From Psychrobacter sanguinis (lineage in GTDB: Bacteria > Pseudomonadota > Gammaproteobacteria > Pseudomonadales > Moraxellaceae): a DNA stretch of 64,000 bases. The stretch is from the NCBI RefSeq assembly GCF_020736705.1, contig NZ_CP085990.1, positions 2,480,001 to 2,544,000 of the forward strand, read 5' to 3'. This document shows, one piece after another, positions 9,093 through 17,479 of the stretch (positions are counted from its first letter, which is position 1; every line of letters begins with the position of its first letter). Below the pieces are notes generated by a model. It worked only from the letters and a program-made list of their open reading frames with translations. It searched no databases and was not told where the DNA came from. The translations under genes and the position numbers were made by a program.

Positions 9093-10982
9093 TTAAAGTT
9101 GCTTCTTATCAAAATAAGTCACATCAGATTTACTAATAAATTGTTGATTATTAGAAGCTTCTAGATTAGACAGCTTAGATTTCTCAATAACCTTACCTAG
9201 CTTGTCTAGTTTGGCAGTTGCCTCTAACTTAGAACGATCTAACGTCGTTTTCATGGCTAATCTAGTGGGTGTCGGACCGACAAACTGGCCTGCGACTGTA
9301 TTAATATATTGCTCTGAGCGCATTGTGGCTATTTTCACCGGCTTTTGAGTCTTGGCGGCAGAGAAGTTGTCAATAGCGACCATTATTGAAGCAACCTTTA
9401 GCAACAGGAAGCTAACCGCACAGACAAACAGTGCAGGCGAATAAAAGTCAGTCAGCGGTGAGACCATCACAGTGGTGAATAGGTTTAATAGCAACAACAG
9501 CTTGGGCGCAACCATCAGACTCTCTAACCATGGGGCAGTATCATCGGTCATCAAGTTGTGCTTTGGCGTACAGTTAAAGGGTTTATTCTGCCCCCACAAC
9601 ACGGGCGTCCAAGATAGGGCTCCCAGCTCCCAGAAGTTAAGGTGCATAAGCCAAGTACGAAGTTTGCCTTTAAGGGTAAATTGATGTTGATGATTGACCT
9701 GCTTATTGAGAGGTGCCTTATCATTTAAATAAGCCATCAAACGTCGAATCACAAAAAACGCATAACCGCTATAAACCATCATCAAAGGCAACTGTACAGC
9801 CGCTTTAGAAATAGGATAAATAGTAGACGCCACAATCATGAGTAAAGCAAAAAAGTGCAACACAATAAACGGACCGGTAAAGTTAACCCAAGCTGTGAGC
9901 TGAGAAAAATGGGCCCGCAAATATTCCAGTTTTTCACCCATACTCTGGTTGTGTTTAGAAGCAGCGCTGTCTTTAGATGTTGTGGTTGAAGCTGAGTGTG
10001 TTGATGTTTGAGTGACATCAACTTTAGAGGCGGGTACAGAATTAAAATAGCCGCTAAGCACCTGCATATTTCCGTATATCCAGCGTTGACGCTGTGACAT
10101 CAAGTCTTTCAATGTATGAGGCAATAGCCCTGTAGAGATAACTTCAGGTATAAATTGACTAAATAACCCACTACGGTGCATTTTAACCCCCATCTGCGCA
10201 TCTTCAGTAATTGACGCTGAAGACCAACCACCAAGTGCTAACAAGTCACGACGATTAATAACAGCGAAAGTACCCGTAGATAAGGCTTTTGAGCAATTAA
10301 AAGAGCGCAATAAGTGATGATTAAAATAATGGTTTAACTCACTTTGCACTTCAGTTTGAGCACTACTGCGATAAAACTGGGGGAACTGTAGCAAGGTATG
10401 CTTAGGATAGGTAGCGATAGCATTGGCAATAGCCGCTCTTGCATGAGGAAGCGCTTGGTAGTCACTGTCTACGACCACGATGTGAGTACAGTTATCATCC
10501 ATCAGCTGAAGCGCTAAATTGAGCGCACCTGCTTTATAACCCTTCACCGAATCGACATGATAAAAGTGAACGTTTAACTTAGGATGTAGTTTATTGCAGT
10601 AGTTTGACAGAGGCTGATATAAGTGGGTTTCTTGATTGTTATTATCAATAATAAGAATTTCATCTTCAGGTTTTTTTACGGCCAATAATGATTTAATAGT
10701 CTCTATCACAAGCTCTGGTGGCTCTGCTCGAGTCATAATTTGAAAACTCAAAGCTACCTGTTTCTGAGTATTTAGTTTGTCAGAGCTTAATTTATCCAAT
10801 TTATAGGCATTTGATTTATGGATATCTGAGATATAAGTATTTAAGGCAGGTTTATCCAAGCTAGAATTGCCTAAAGTTAATATCTGCTCATTTGCGAGTA
10901 GCGGTTTAAAGTCTTTTACTATAGTATTTATGCTTTTTTTATCGTTTTTTATAGTATGAAAATTTAGCGGTCTGTCACTCAT
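9093..10982 (-). CDS. Membrane GT2 glycosyltransferase, cellulose-synthase-like
   Basis: Processive-type GT2 enzyme fused to membrane segments. After an unusual N-terminal extension of about 70 residues comes the GT-A core: LIIDNNNQETH, VVVDSDYQALP (DxD), ITEDAQMG (TED) and SQRQRWIYGNMQVLSG (Q/R-x-x-R-W). These are the four signature motifs of BcsA/NdvC/HAS-type enzymes. Several hydrophobic segments follow from about residue 360 (FIVLHFFALLMIVAST), others near 400, 500 and 525. A Ser/Thr/His-rich insert is present around 325-345. There is no PilZ domain. The C-terminal tail (about 90 aa) is hydrophilic. SD AAGGAT precedes the ATG. First gene of the four-gene run. Confidence 0.85.
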   Translation of the reverse strand: MSDRPLNFHTIKNDKKSINTIVKDFKPLLANEQILTLGNSSLDKPALNTYISDIHKSNAYKLDKLSSDKLNTQKQVALSFQIMTRAEPPELVIETIKSLLAVKKPEDEILIIDNNNQETHLYQPLSNYCNKLHPKLNVHFYHVDSVKGYKAGALNLALQLMDDNCTHIVVVDSDYQALPHARAAIANAIATYPKHTLLQFPQFYRSSAQTEVQSELNHYFNHHLLRSFNCSKALSTGTFAVINRRDLLALGGWSSASITEDAQMGVKMHRSGLFSQFIPEVISTGLLPHTLKDLMSQRQRWIYGNMQVLSGYFNSVPASKVDVTQTSTHSASTTTSKDSAASKHNQSMGEKLEYLRAHFSQLTAWVNFTGPFIVLHFFALLMIVASTIYPISKAAVQLPLMMVYSGYAFFVIRRLMAYLNDKAPLNKQVNHQHQFTLKGKLRTWLMHLNFWELGALSWTPVLWGQNKPFNCTPKHNLMTDDTAPWLESLMVAPKLLLLLNLFTTVMVSPLTDFYSPALFVCAVSFLLLKVASIMVAIDNFSAAKTQKPVKIATMRSEQYINTVAGQFVGPTPTRLAMKTTLDRSKLEATAKLDKLGKVIEKSKLSNLEASNNQQFISKSDVTYFDKKQL

Positions 10983-11596
10983 GGATTATCCTTGGTTTTA
11001 TCTGACAACTAATAATGATTAGTTAAAAATTAGAATAATTAAGTGCAAAGGCTTTCAGCAAAGGACTGTAAGTAAAATTTTGGTTCATTTTTTACTTAGA
11101 GTTTGAGTCTTAGACTTTTATAATAGTATTTTTAAGTAACCCTAAATCAATTTTTATTATTCAATATTAATTTGTATAATTAATAGTAATATATCACCGA
11201 CTTATTAAAGTAAATACTGTCTTAATAAAACTTAACATAAGACCTTTATAGCCTCTATTAAAAATTACTAGAAGTTAACGCAATCATTAAATGTGTATAA
11301 AGTTTATTAATGAAAGATGAGAATAAATATTAATAACTGTTTGCTTTCAAAATTATTTTCTCTTTGAAAAATCACCACAAAATTCTACTTTTATTATTCC
11401 TCAGTATTGGTCATCGTTTATAACAAGCATTGCAATAGTCATGCCTAGATATTTACAAGGCAGTAGCTACTAAAAAAAGCCTGTTAACTTATAATAGAAA
11501 ATTATAGATATTTCATATTGCCAATCGATTACTCTAAATAATTTTAGAAATGTATTTATTGAGCACTTAATTTAGATGAATAAAACCTAAACAAAA
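10983..11596. other. Long AT-rich gap upstream of glycosyltransferase operon
   Basis: More than 600 bases without a convincing gene on either strand. It is very AT-rich with many TATAAT- and TAATAT-like words, so single promoters cannot be picked by eye. It probably holds the promoter and regulatory region of the glycosyltransferase operon on the minus strand. Confidence 0.5.
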
Positions 11597-11630
11597 AAAA
11601 GCGAAAGTCCTTGTTTGGACTTTCGCTTTT
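11597..11630 (-). terminator. Rho-independent terminator after exoX-like gene
   Basis: Perfect 14-bp stem (AAAAGCGAAAGTCC / GGACTTTCGCTTTT) with a 6-nt loop, flanked by A8 on the left (T8 on the minus strand). It ends transcription of the exonuclease gene on the minus strand, about 120 nt after its stop; it also has a T-run on the plus strand. Confidence 0.85.
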
Positions 11631-11748
11631 TGATAGATACCCAAAGATCGATGGCCTAAGGTTTGCTATAAGAAGTAGGTTTTCTATAAGAAGTTTTGTT
11701 CGCTGGAAGCGTTTACTGCCTAATACTAAAACGCCTCGTTATTACGAA

Positions 11749-12465
11749 CTAGCCTGCTTGAAGTGCTTGCTGGCAAGCTTGAGCCAGATAAGGATCGACA
11801 CTGTCTTGATTTAACAGCCACTTAAGATAACCCGCACCATCTGGATTAGCCGCTATATCAGCAATGGCTTGACCTTTATATTTGCCAAAGCTTAAGTGAG
11901 TAGGGATACGGGCCAATTCACTGAATTGATATAAGCTTTCTACATCGGTAATGGAGTGACCTTGGCTATTGGCCAAATCAATCAAGCTGCTAAGCACTAA
12001 TTGAGTAAAGAAAATATCATATACGGCTGCATGAGCTTGTTTGGCATCACGGCGTGCCACATCACGATGAAAATGGTACAACAATGCTACTAAAGTGTGG
12101 CTTTCTAAAGTGGGTAACAAGAAATTAGACATGGCTTTAGTGCAAATAAGCTTGGGCGTGTGCGTGACCCCCGCATTTTTTAATACCTGCATATCATAGT
12201 CAATATTATGACCGACCAAATACTGAACACTGCTAGGCAATCTAAAATCGGTATGCGGAGGCTCATTGGCCACGTCTTCATCACAGATGTGCGAGGTTGC
12301 CATAGAGCCTAAGCTGATGGGCTTCAATGGATTGAAACGTTTGTCTCTAGGTGCTTGTAATACCTGTACTTGTCCATTAATAATATCAATAATGGAGTAG
12401 GCCGCCTCAGTCATGTGCGGGTCTACCAGTCCAGTAGTTTCAGTATCTAATATGTAGGTCGTCAT
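11749..12465 (-). CDS. DEDDh 3'-5' exonuclease, exodeoxyribonuclease X-like
   Basis: DnaQ-type exonuclease. Motif ExoI is LDTETTG (Asp7, Glu9), ExoII is VGHNIDYD, and ExoIII has the spaced His and Asp (AHAAVYD). The last ~45 residues (LSFGKYKGQAIADIAANPDGAG...) match the small C-terminal domain found in ExoX proteins. The length of 238 aa is typical. It should degrade single-stranded DNA 3'-5' in repair. It stands alone on the minus strand, with SD AAGG and a terminator downstream. Confidence 0.87.
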   Translation of the reverse strand: MTTYILDTETTGLVDPHMTEAAYSIIDIINGQVQVLQAPRDKRFNPLKPISLGSMATSHICDEDVANEPPHTDFRLPSSVQYLVGHNIDYDMQVLKNAGVTHTPKLICTKAMSNFLLPTLESHTLVALLYHFHRDVARRDAKQAHAAVYDIFFTQLVLSSLIDLANSQGHSITDVESLYQFSELARIPTHLSFGKYKGQAIADIAANPDGAGYLKWLLNQDSVDPYLAQACQQALQAG

Positions 12466-12783
12466 AATTAAAGCCTTAGAAGCGGCAGCTTATAATAAGT
12501 ATGCTATCTAGTGCTGAGAATATTTTCGCTCATACACTATCTTAAATTATTGGTATGGTTAAAATAGGCTTATATAGTAGCAAATATTTGTCATTTACGG
12601 CTTAAAACAAAGCCAATATTAAGGCCCAATTTGCAGTTAGAAACGTGATGGATAAGACGTTTTATTAATCAATAGAAAAACTCCCTAGTATCTATAAGGT
12701 TTTATAAAGATAATAATTTTACAGCTATTATAATAGGATAACCATTAAAGTATTACAGCCATAAAATATTGAAGAGAACAATT
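12466..12783. other. Divergent intergenic region exoX / VIT
   Basis: About 320 AT-rich bases between divergently transcribed genes. It should carry both promoters. No hairpin or clear operator was recognised. Confidence 0.4.
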
Positions 12784-13482
12784 ATGCCCAATTCAATACA
12801 CCCAGAAGCACATTTAAGCGATAGAAATAACTGGTTGAGAGCGGCCGTCTTAGGCGCTAACGATGGTTTGATTTCAACGGCGAGTTTATTGGTCGGTATC
12901 GCTGCTGCCAATCAAAGCCATGAAGCGCTACTATTAACAGGATTTGCCGCGTTAACAGCAGGCGCATTATCGATGGCAGCAGGTGAATATATCTCTGTGT
13001 CATCACAAGCAGATACTGAAAAAGCCGATTTGAGAAAAGAGAAATATGAGCTGCATCATAATCCAGAACGTGAGTTGTTAGAATTGACCCGCATCTATGA
13101 GAAACGTGGGCTCGAGCCTGAACTTGCGCATCAAGTGGCAAAAGCACTCACCGAACACAATGCCTTAGAGGCGCATGCCAGAGATGAAATTGGTATTACC
13201 GAAATCAGTCAAGCCAATCCGCTACAGGCGGCCATAGCTTCTGCATTGGCGTTTATAGCGGGCGGTGTGCTGCCAGTGATAGGTATATTTTTGTTTCCAG
13301 CGCATACGTTGGTCTACTCTTTAGCAGCGTTAACAGTATTTGGTTTAGCGATATTGGGTGTGGTCTCAGCGCGTTTAGGCGGTGCACCAGTTGTCCCTGC
13401 GACAGCTAGGGTAGTTACTTGGGGGGTTTTGGCGATGGTTGCCACGACTATTATTGGTAATTTGTTTGGTGTTTCGGTGTAA
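12784..13482 (+). CDS. VIT1/CCC1 family Fe2+/Mn2+ transporter
   Basis: Integral membrane metal transporter. The N-terminal block NWLRAAVLGANDGLISTASLLVGIAAA and the following AGALSMAAGEYISVSSQADTEKADL are the signature of VIT1/CCC1 proteins, which move ferrous iron or manganese out of the cytosol. A charged cytoplasmic domain follows, then three C-terminal membrane segments. I chose the ATG at 12784 because GAAGAGA lies just upstream; the in-frame TTG at 12769 would add five residues without a better SD. 232 aa. Metal specificity is not decided by the sequence. Confidence 0.9.
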   Translation: MPNSIHPEAHLSDRNNWLRAAVLGANDGLISTASLLVGIAAANQSHEALLLTGFAALTAGALSMAAGEYISVSSQADTEKADLRKEKYELHHNPERELLELTRIYEKRGLEPELAHQVAKALTEHNALEAHARDEIGITEISQANPLQAAIASALAFIAGGVLPVIGIFLFPAHTLVYSLAALTVFGLAILGVVSARLGGAPVVPATARVVTWGVLAMVATTIIGNLFGVSV

Positions 13483-13561
13483 CAGCACCATAAAAGCTTA
13501 TCTATCGAATTTGTTTACAGACTTAACTTACGCTCATATTGAATACCAAAGGCCTAGATAT

Positions 13562-14281
13562 ATGTTAATTAATGCAGATTTTTCTCAACCTGTCAGCTTA
13601 AAACCTGAACAACACCAATGGGTAGCATCGCCTCAAGGTGGCGTGAAGCGAATGATGTTAGACCGAATAGGGGCTGAAAAGGCGCGCGCAACTAGTCTGG
13701 TACGTTATGCTCCTCAGTCCTATTTTCCGCATCATGAGCATCCTGGTGGCGAAGAGATATTAGTACTAGAAGGGATATTTTCAGCAGATGACACTCATTA
13801 TCCAACTGGTTGGTATTTGCGGAATCCTCCAAACTCAGGTCATAGACCTTATAGCGATGAGGGTGCCTTAATTTTTGTTAAGCTACGTCAGATGCCGGAA
13901 TCCGAAACCCGCTATGTGGCGATTAATACCAATGACGCTAGCCACTGGCAAACGTCAAACGGTCGTGAGGTTTGTCAGCTATTTTCAGATGATTACGAGC
14001 AGGTGAGCTTGCAGCGTATAAAAGCTGGCGAGCCAGTATTTGGTGATAATTTGGCTATAGACAGTGTTGCCGATAGCAACAATATGTCTGGGGGAGCGGA
14101 AATATTAGTTGTTGAAGGTATGCTTGTAGATGCAGAAACTCTATATCGACCCCAAAGCTGGATAAGATTGCCCGCAGGCAGTGAGTTAAGCAATCATCGC
14201 AACTTAATAGCTGGAGAGAATGGTGCCACTATTTATCTAAAAACCGGTCATTTATTGAATGTTATCGGTACTGTGGAATAA
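13562..14281 (+). CDS. ChrR-like double cupin protein
   Basis: Cupin protein related to the cupin part of ChrR anti-sigma factors. The first cupin has the metal-binding set HHEHPGGEEILVLEGIF (about residues 57-73) and a later His in NSGHRPY. A second, degenerate cupin repeat follows (GGAEILVVEGMLVDAETLYRPQSWIRLP) that lacks the HxH pair. 239 aa, no membrane segment. The N-terminal zinc anti-sigma domain of true ChrR is absent and no ECF sigma gene lies beside it, so a regulatory role is doubtful. The ATG at 13562 begins the alignable part; an upstream in-frame ATG at 13439 would overlap the transporter gene. It lies 2 nt before arfB. Confidence 0.75.
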   Translation: MLINADFSQPVSLKPEQHQWVASPQGGVKRMMLDRIGAEKARATSLVRYAPQSYFPHHEHPGGEEILVLEGIFSADDTHYPTGWYLRNPPNSGHRPYSDEGALIFVKLRQMPESETRYVAINTNDASHWQTSNGREVCQLFSDDYEQVSLQRIKAGEPVFGDNLAIDSVADSNNMSGGAEILVVEGMLVDAETLYRPQSWIRLPAGSELSNHRNLIAGENGATIYLKTGHLLNVIGTVE

Positions 14282-14283
14282 CT

Positions 14284-14697
14284 ATGATAACTATTAACGA
14301 CAAAATATCCCTAAACGAAAGCGATATAGAAATTACGGCGATTCGTGCTCAAGGTGCTGGCGGGCAAAACGTTAATAAAGTATCGTCGGCCATTCATCTG
14401 CGTTTTGATATTAACGCTTCAAGCTTGAGTGATGAACAAAAACAACAGTTATTAAATAGCAAAGACAATCGCATTAGCAAAGACGGTGTGCTCATTATTA
14501 AGGCGCAACAATATCGTACTCAAGAGCGTAATAAAATAGATGCTATGGAACGCCTTAAGCAGTTCATTGTGTCAGCAACGCACATCAATCCTACTAGGCG
14601 ACCTACCAAACCTAGTAGAAATGCAAAGCGCAAACGGGTGGATCAAAAAGTACAACGGGGTAGAACAAAGGTGCTTCGCGGTAAGATTGATTATTAG
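14284..14697 (+). CDS. arfB: Ribosome rescue peptidyl-tRNA hydrolase ArfB
   Basis: Release-factor-like protein that frees stalled ribosomes without a stop codon. The catalytic GGQ lies in IRAQGAGGQNVNKVSSAIHL (about residues 19-38), and the protein ends in the basic tail (RNAKRKRVDQKVQRGRTKVLRGKID) that enters the empty mRNA channel. The 137 aa length is typical of ArfB/YaeJ. It directly follows the cupin gene and is probably co-transcribed with it. Confidence 0.93.
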   Translation: MITINDKISLNESDIEITAIRAQGAGGQNVNKVSSAIHLRFDINASSLSDEQKQQLLNSKDNRISKDGVLIIKAQQYRTQERNKIDAMERLKQFIVSATHINPTRRPTKPSRNAKRKRVDQKVQRGRTKVLRGKIDY

Positions 14698-14843
14698 GTT
14701 TTGCTAATTCAATAAATACTGAAAAATATTAAGTAAATGAATGTAAGTGCTAAAGACACAGAATGCGGATTGATGTATTCTTTATTTGATTGAGTCTTAA
14801 GTTACTGTTTTTCAAGCTATTTAATCTTATTTAAGGATTTATT

Positions 14844-15167
14844 ATGAAAACAAAGCTACCTTTAGTACTGCTTGCATTATTAACAACAGGTGTTATGACA
14901 GCTTGTTCAGATAGACCCTATTCCATCTCTCATTCCACTGTTTCTGATAAAGATTATGATGAATGTAAGACGGAAGCATATCAAGCTGTTAAAAAGCCTA
15001 TCTCTCTATATGACTCCCAACCTTCTCATGAAGATATATCGCTAAATCATAATTCACTAGAAGATAACTATGAAAGGAAAAATGATCCTAATGTTATCTA
15101 TAATAATGAAATAGATAGTTATCTAAAGACTTGTATTAACTCTAAAGGTCGGAAGTATGCGAATTAA
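14844..15167 (+). CDS. Small predicted lipoprotein
   Basis: 107 aa protein with a lipoprotein signal peptide: basic start (MKTK), hydrophobic core and Cys21 after VMTA. The mature part is hydrophilic, with Asp/Glu/Asn/Tyr-rich segments and one more cysteine pair-like arrangement (DECKTEAY and LKTCINSKG). SD TTAAGGAT precedes the ATG. No family recognised. It is not clearly linked to neighbours. Confidence 0.7.
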   Translation: MKTKLPLVLLALLTTGVMTACSDRPYSISHSTVSDKDYDECKTEAYQAVKKPISLYDSQPSHEDISLNHNSLEDNYERKNDPNVIYNNEIDSYLKTCINSKGRKYAN

Positions 15168-15350
15168 TAAGGTCTTAATTTTGGAATGAATGAATTGTAT
15201 AAATAAAATAATAATACTCAGTTTATTTAAACTCTAATAGCAGAAATCCTCCACCTTTACAGATGGCGGGTAGTTCATAACTTACCGCTATATAAAAACA
15301 CCTTTAGTGGTTCTAAAATTATTTGAGGCCTACGATAAATAGAGTCGTAC

Positions 15351-15977
15351 ATGAGTAATAATAAAATAAGATACCGAAAAGTCAGAGGTATTAATCGCCG
15401 CAAACGTTTAATCAACGAGTGGGGTGAGTATTATAAAACCTTGGATTTAAACAGGTTACAACAGACGAATCATGATTACGCCAAGCTTTGGGTACGACCT
15501 TGGTCGGATTCGCTGTTAATCAATAGCATCCCTGCAGAGCCAACCGGCGAGCTTGAAACCTTGCTTATTGCCAATCTGTTAAAAATATATCAGTCGTGGG
15601 AAAACACTTTGCAGCAGTTAGATGGGCCTTACTATCTGGCCATTTGGTTATTTGAGCAAAGCATAAGCCGTTCTCAAGTACTATGCACTATTAAAGAACC
15701 GATGGACTTCTCTAACGTATTTGAGCCAGTAGAGAGACAGCCGGACGATGGTATCAAAAGCTCTAACCATTATAATGAGCAGACCGCACAATTTTTAGAT
15801 GGCTATCAGTGGACGTTGTATCGTCACATTCAGTTTTACAATCTGGCTGATCCGGATGACTTAGCCTATATACAAGAACTGGATAGCAGTCGCTTGTTAA
15901 GAAAGCAAACCCTTGGTGATGCTGATTATCAAGCAGTAGAAACCGATAAAGTGTGGCTTTTAGTCTCAGATATATAG
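15351..15977 (+). CDS. Protein of unknown function, possibly DUF3916-like
   Basis: 208 aa soluble protein with a very basic N-terminus (YRKVRGINRRKRLINEWGEYY), which recalls the DUF3916 group, followed by an acidic, tryptophan-rich body (KLWVRPWSDSLL, LDGPYYLAIWLFEQSISRSQVLC). No signal peptide, membrane segment or catalytic motif was seen. No good SD is visible before the ATG. Function unknown; the family suggestion is tentative. Confidence 0.6.
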   Translation: MSNNKIRYRKVRGINRRKRLINEWGEYYKTLDLNRLQQTNHDYAKLWVRPWSDSLLINSIPAEPTGELETLLIANLLKIYQSWENTLQQLDGPYYLAIWLFEQSISRSQVLCTIKEPMDFSNVFEPVERQPDDGIKSSNHYNEQTAQFLDGYQWTLYRHIQFYNLADPDDLAYIQELDSSRLLRKQTLGDADYQAVETDKVWLLVSDI

Positions 15978-16236
15978 AGATAAGACTTTGGCAGGTTGGT
16001 AATAAGTATTAACCTGCCTTAGAGTTGATTAAAGAGTCTGCTTAAAGCCTTTACTATCCTCACAAGAACTGTTTGGAAGAAGCAACTAATCGTGACGACA
16101 ATAGTCGAGCTATGACTAAGTTTGATGTTAAAATAGTCCGCCCATTTCTCCAGATAATAGGTGAACTGTATCATCGACCTTATTTAGTTAGTAATTGATA
16201 CTGCGCATACTAAGATTACATCAATAGGAAGCAGTC

Positions 16237-17163
16237 ATGATTGTGTTGCAAAAACCCAATGCATTTAAGATACTCTTTACGTTGCGCGGCTCCATTATTC
16301 CCCATATCTATCGTCAAGTGCTGTTTATAATCTTGATGAGTACGATCATTTCAGCGGTCCAGCATTGGATACCTAGCTCCTTTTCCTCTTACAGCGCTGC
16401 GCCTTTGACCTTATTAGGCATAGCCTTGTCATTATTTCTAGGGTTTCGTAATAATGCCAGTTATCAACGCTGGTGGGAAGCCAGAATCTTATGGGGACAA
16501 CTGGTTTATGAGTCTCGTAGCTTCACCCGGCAGGTGATGTCTTTTGTAGACGATAAAACAGAGGGCGGACTAGAAGCGCAGCGAACTATGGTCAATCTGG
16601 CCATTGCTTTTACCCATGCATTGCGGTATAGACTTCGTAACACCTCCCCTTGGCAAGATGTCGATAAATTTATTGCACCAGAGCATCATGTCAGTGCGCG
16701 TCAAGCCGGCAATTTACCAGAATATATATTGCGATTATTGGGTCAGCAGTTAAAGCAATGTCGACAAAAGAACCTAACCTCTGATCTTATGATCCAAAAT
16801 ATGGACGAGCGATTGACCTCGTTGACCGTTGTATTGTCAGCGTGTGAGCGTATTCATAATACGCCTCTGCCACTGGCTTATACTTTGTTGGTGCACCGTA
16901 CAACTTACCTATATTGTTTTATGCTGCCATTTGGTTTGGCCACATCATTGGGTTGGGTGACCCCATTGGTCTGCGGAGTGATTGCTTATACTTTTTTCGG
17001 TTTAGATGCGCTTAATGAAGAGATAGCCGACCCTTTTGGAGAGGCGGCCAACCATTTACCGCTAACTACGTTGTCTCGTATGATCGAGAGAAATCTGTTG
17101 GAAGCATTGGGGGAGGCAGATCTACCTACTGAAATACTGCCTGATGAGGGGTATTTGCCTTAG
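16237..17163 (+). CDS. Bestrophin-like (RFP-TM/UPF0187) membrane protein
   Basis: Membrane protein of the bacterial bestrophin family (YneE-like). The signature segment LGIALSLFLGFRNNASYQRWWEAR is at about residues 48-71, and a second conserved part is LPFGLATSLGWVTPLVCGVIAYTFFGLDALNEEIADPFG near the C-terminus. Homologues form pentameric anion or cation channels. 308 aa is the normal length. SD AGGAAG precedes the ATG. Ion selectivity cannot be read from sequence. Confidence 0.88.
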   Translation: MIVLQKPNAFKILFTLRGSIIPHIYRQVLFIILMSTIISAVQHWIPSSFSSYSAAPLTLLGIALSLFLGFRNNASYQRWWEARILWGQLVYESRSFTRQVMSFVDDKTEGGLEAQRTMVNLAIAFTHALRYRLRNTSPWQDVDKFIAPEHHVSARQAGNLPEYILRLLGQQLKQCRQKNLTSDLMIQNMDERLTSLTVVLSACERIHNTPLPLAYTLLVHRTTYLYCFMLPFGLATSLGWVTPLVCGVIAYTFFGLDALNEEIADPFGEAANHLPLTTLSRMIERNLLEALGEADLPTEILPDEGYLP

Positions 17164-17479
17164 CTCATCTACCTTGTCATTTACCATTTGCTTGTTAATT
17201 TTGTAGCAAAGTTAATAGTTTGATAACTCACAGGGTGTTAGAGCAGTAGAATATCAAGGCATTAAACAGTGGTCCCTAATAGAAATAAAGGTATAACTAG
17301 CGTTAACACATTAGTCAAAAATAGAAATTAGAAATGAAGAAATAAAATAAATAAAACCTCTTCCAAATTTCAGTGAACATATGTTACATTATCCGAAGTA
17401 ACTGAGAGGAATCGGTTACTATCAGCGGGCTAGGAAGCCTTACGCTGTCATATATAACTTAAACAACAAGGAACGTAAC
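17164..17479. other. Leader region of aldehyde dehydrogenase gene
   Basis: About 315 bases without a gene. The last part holds a stem-loop (17423-17447) in the presumed 5' leader. No sigma-54 type -24/-12 promoter was recognised, though AldB/ExaC-type genes often have one. Confidence 0.4.
17423..17447 (+). promoter_or_regulatory. Stem-loop in aldB 5' leader
   Basis: Interrupted hairpin: CAGCG + GGCT pair with AGCC + CGCTG around a 4-nt loop and a 3-nt bulge, ending about 32 nt before the ATG of the aldehyde dehydrogenase. No T-run follows, so it is not a standard terminator. It could be an mRNA-stabilising or regulatory element; function is inference. Confidence 0.35.

Noticed and set aside
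13439..13561. Upstream in-frame start for the cupin protein
   Set aside because: It would overlap the transporter gene, adds 41 residues that do not look like the family, and lacks an SD.
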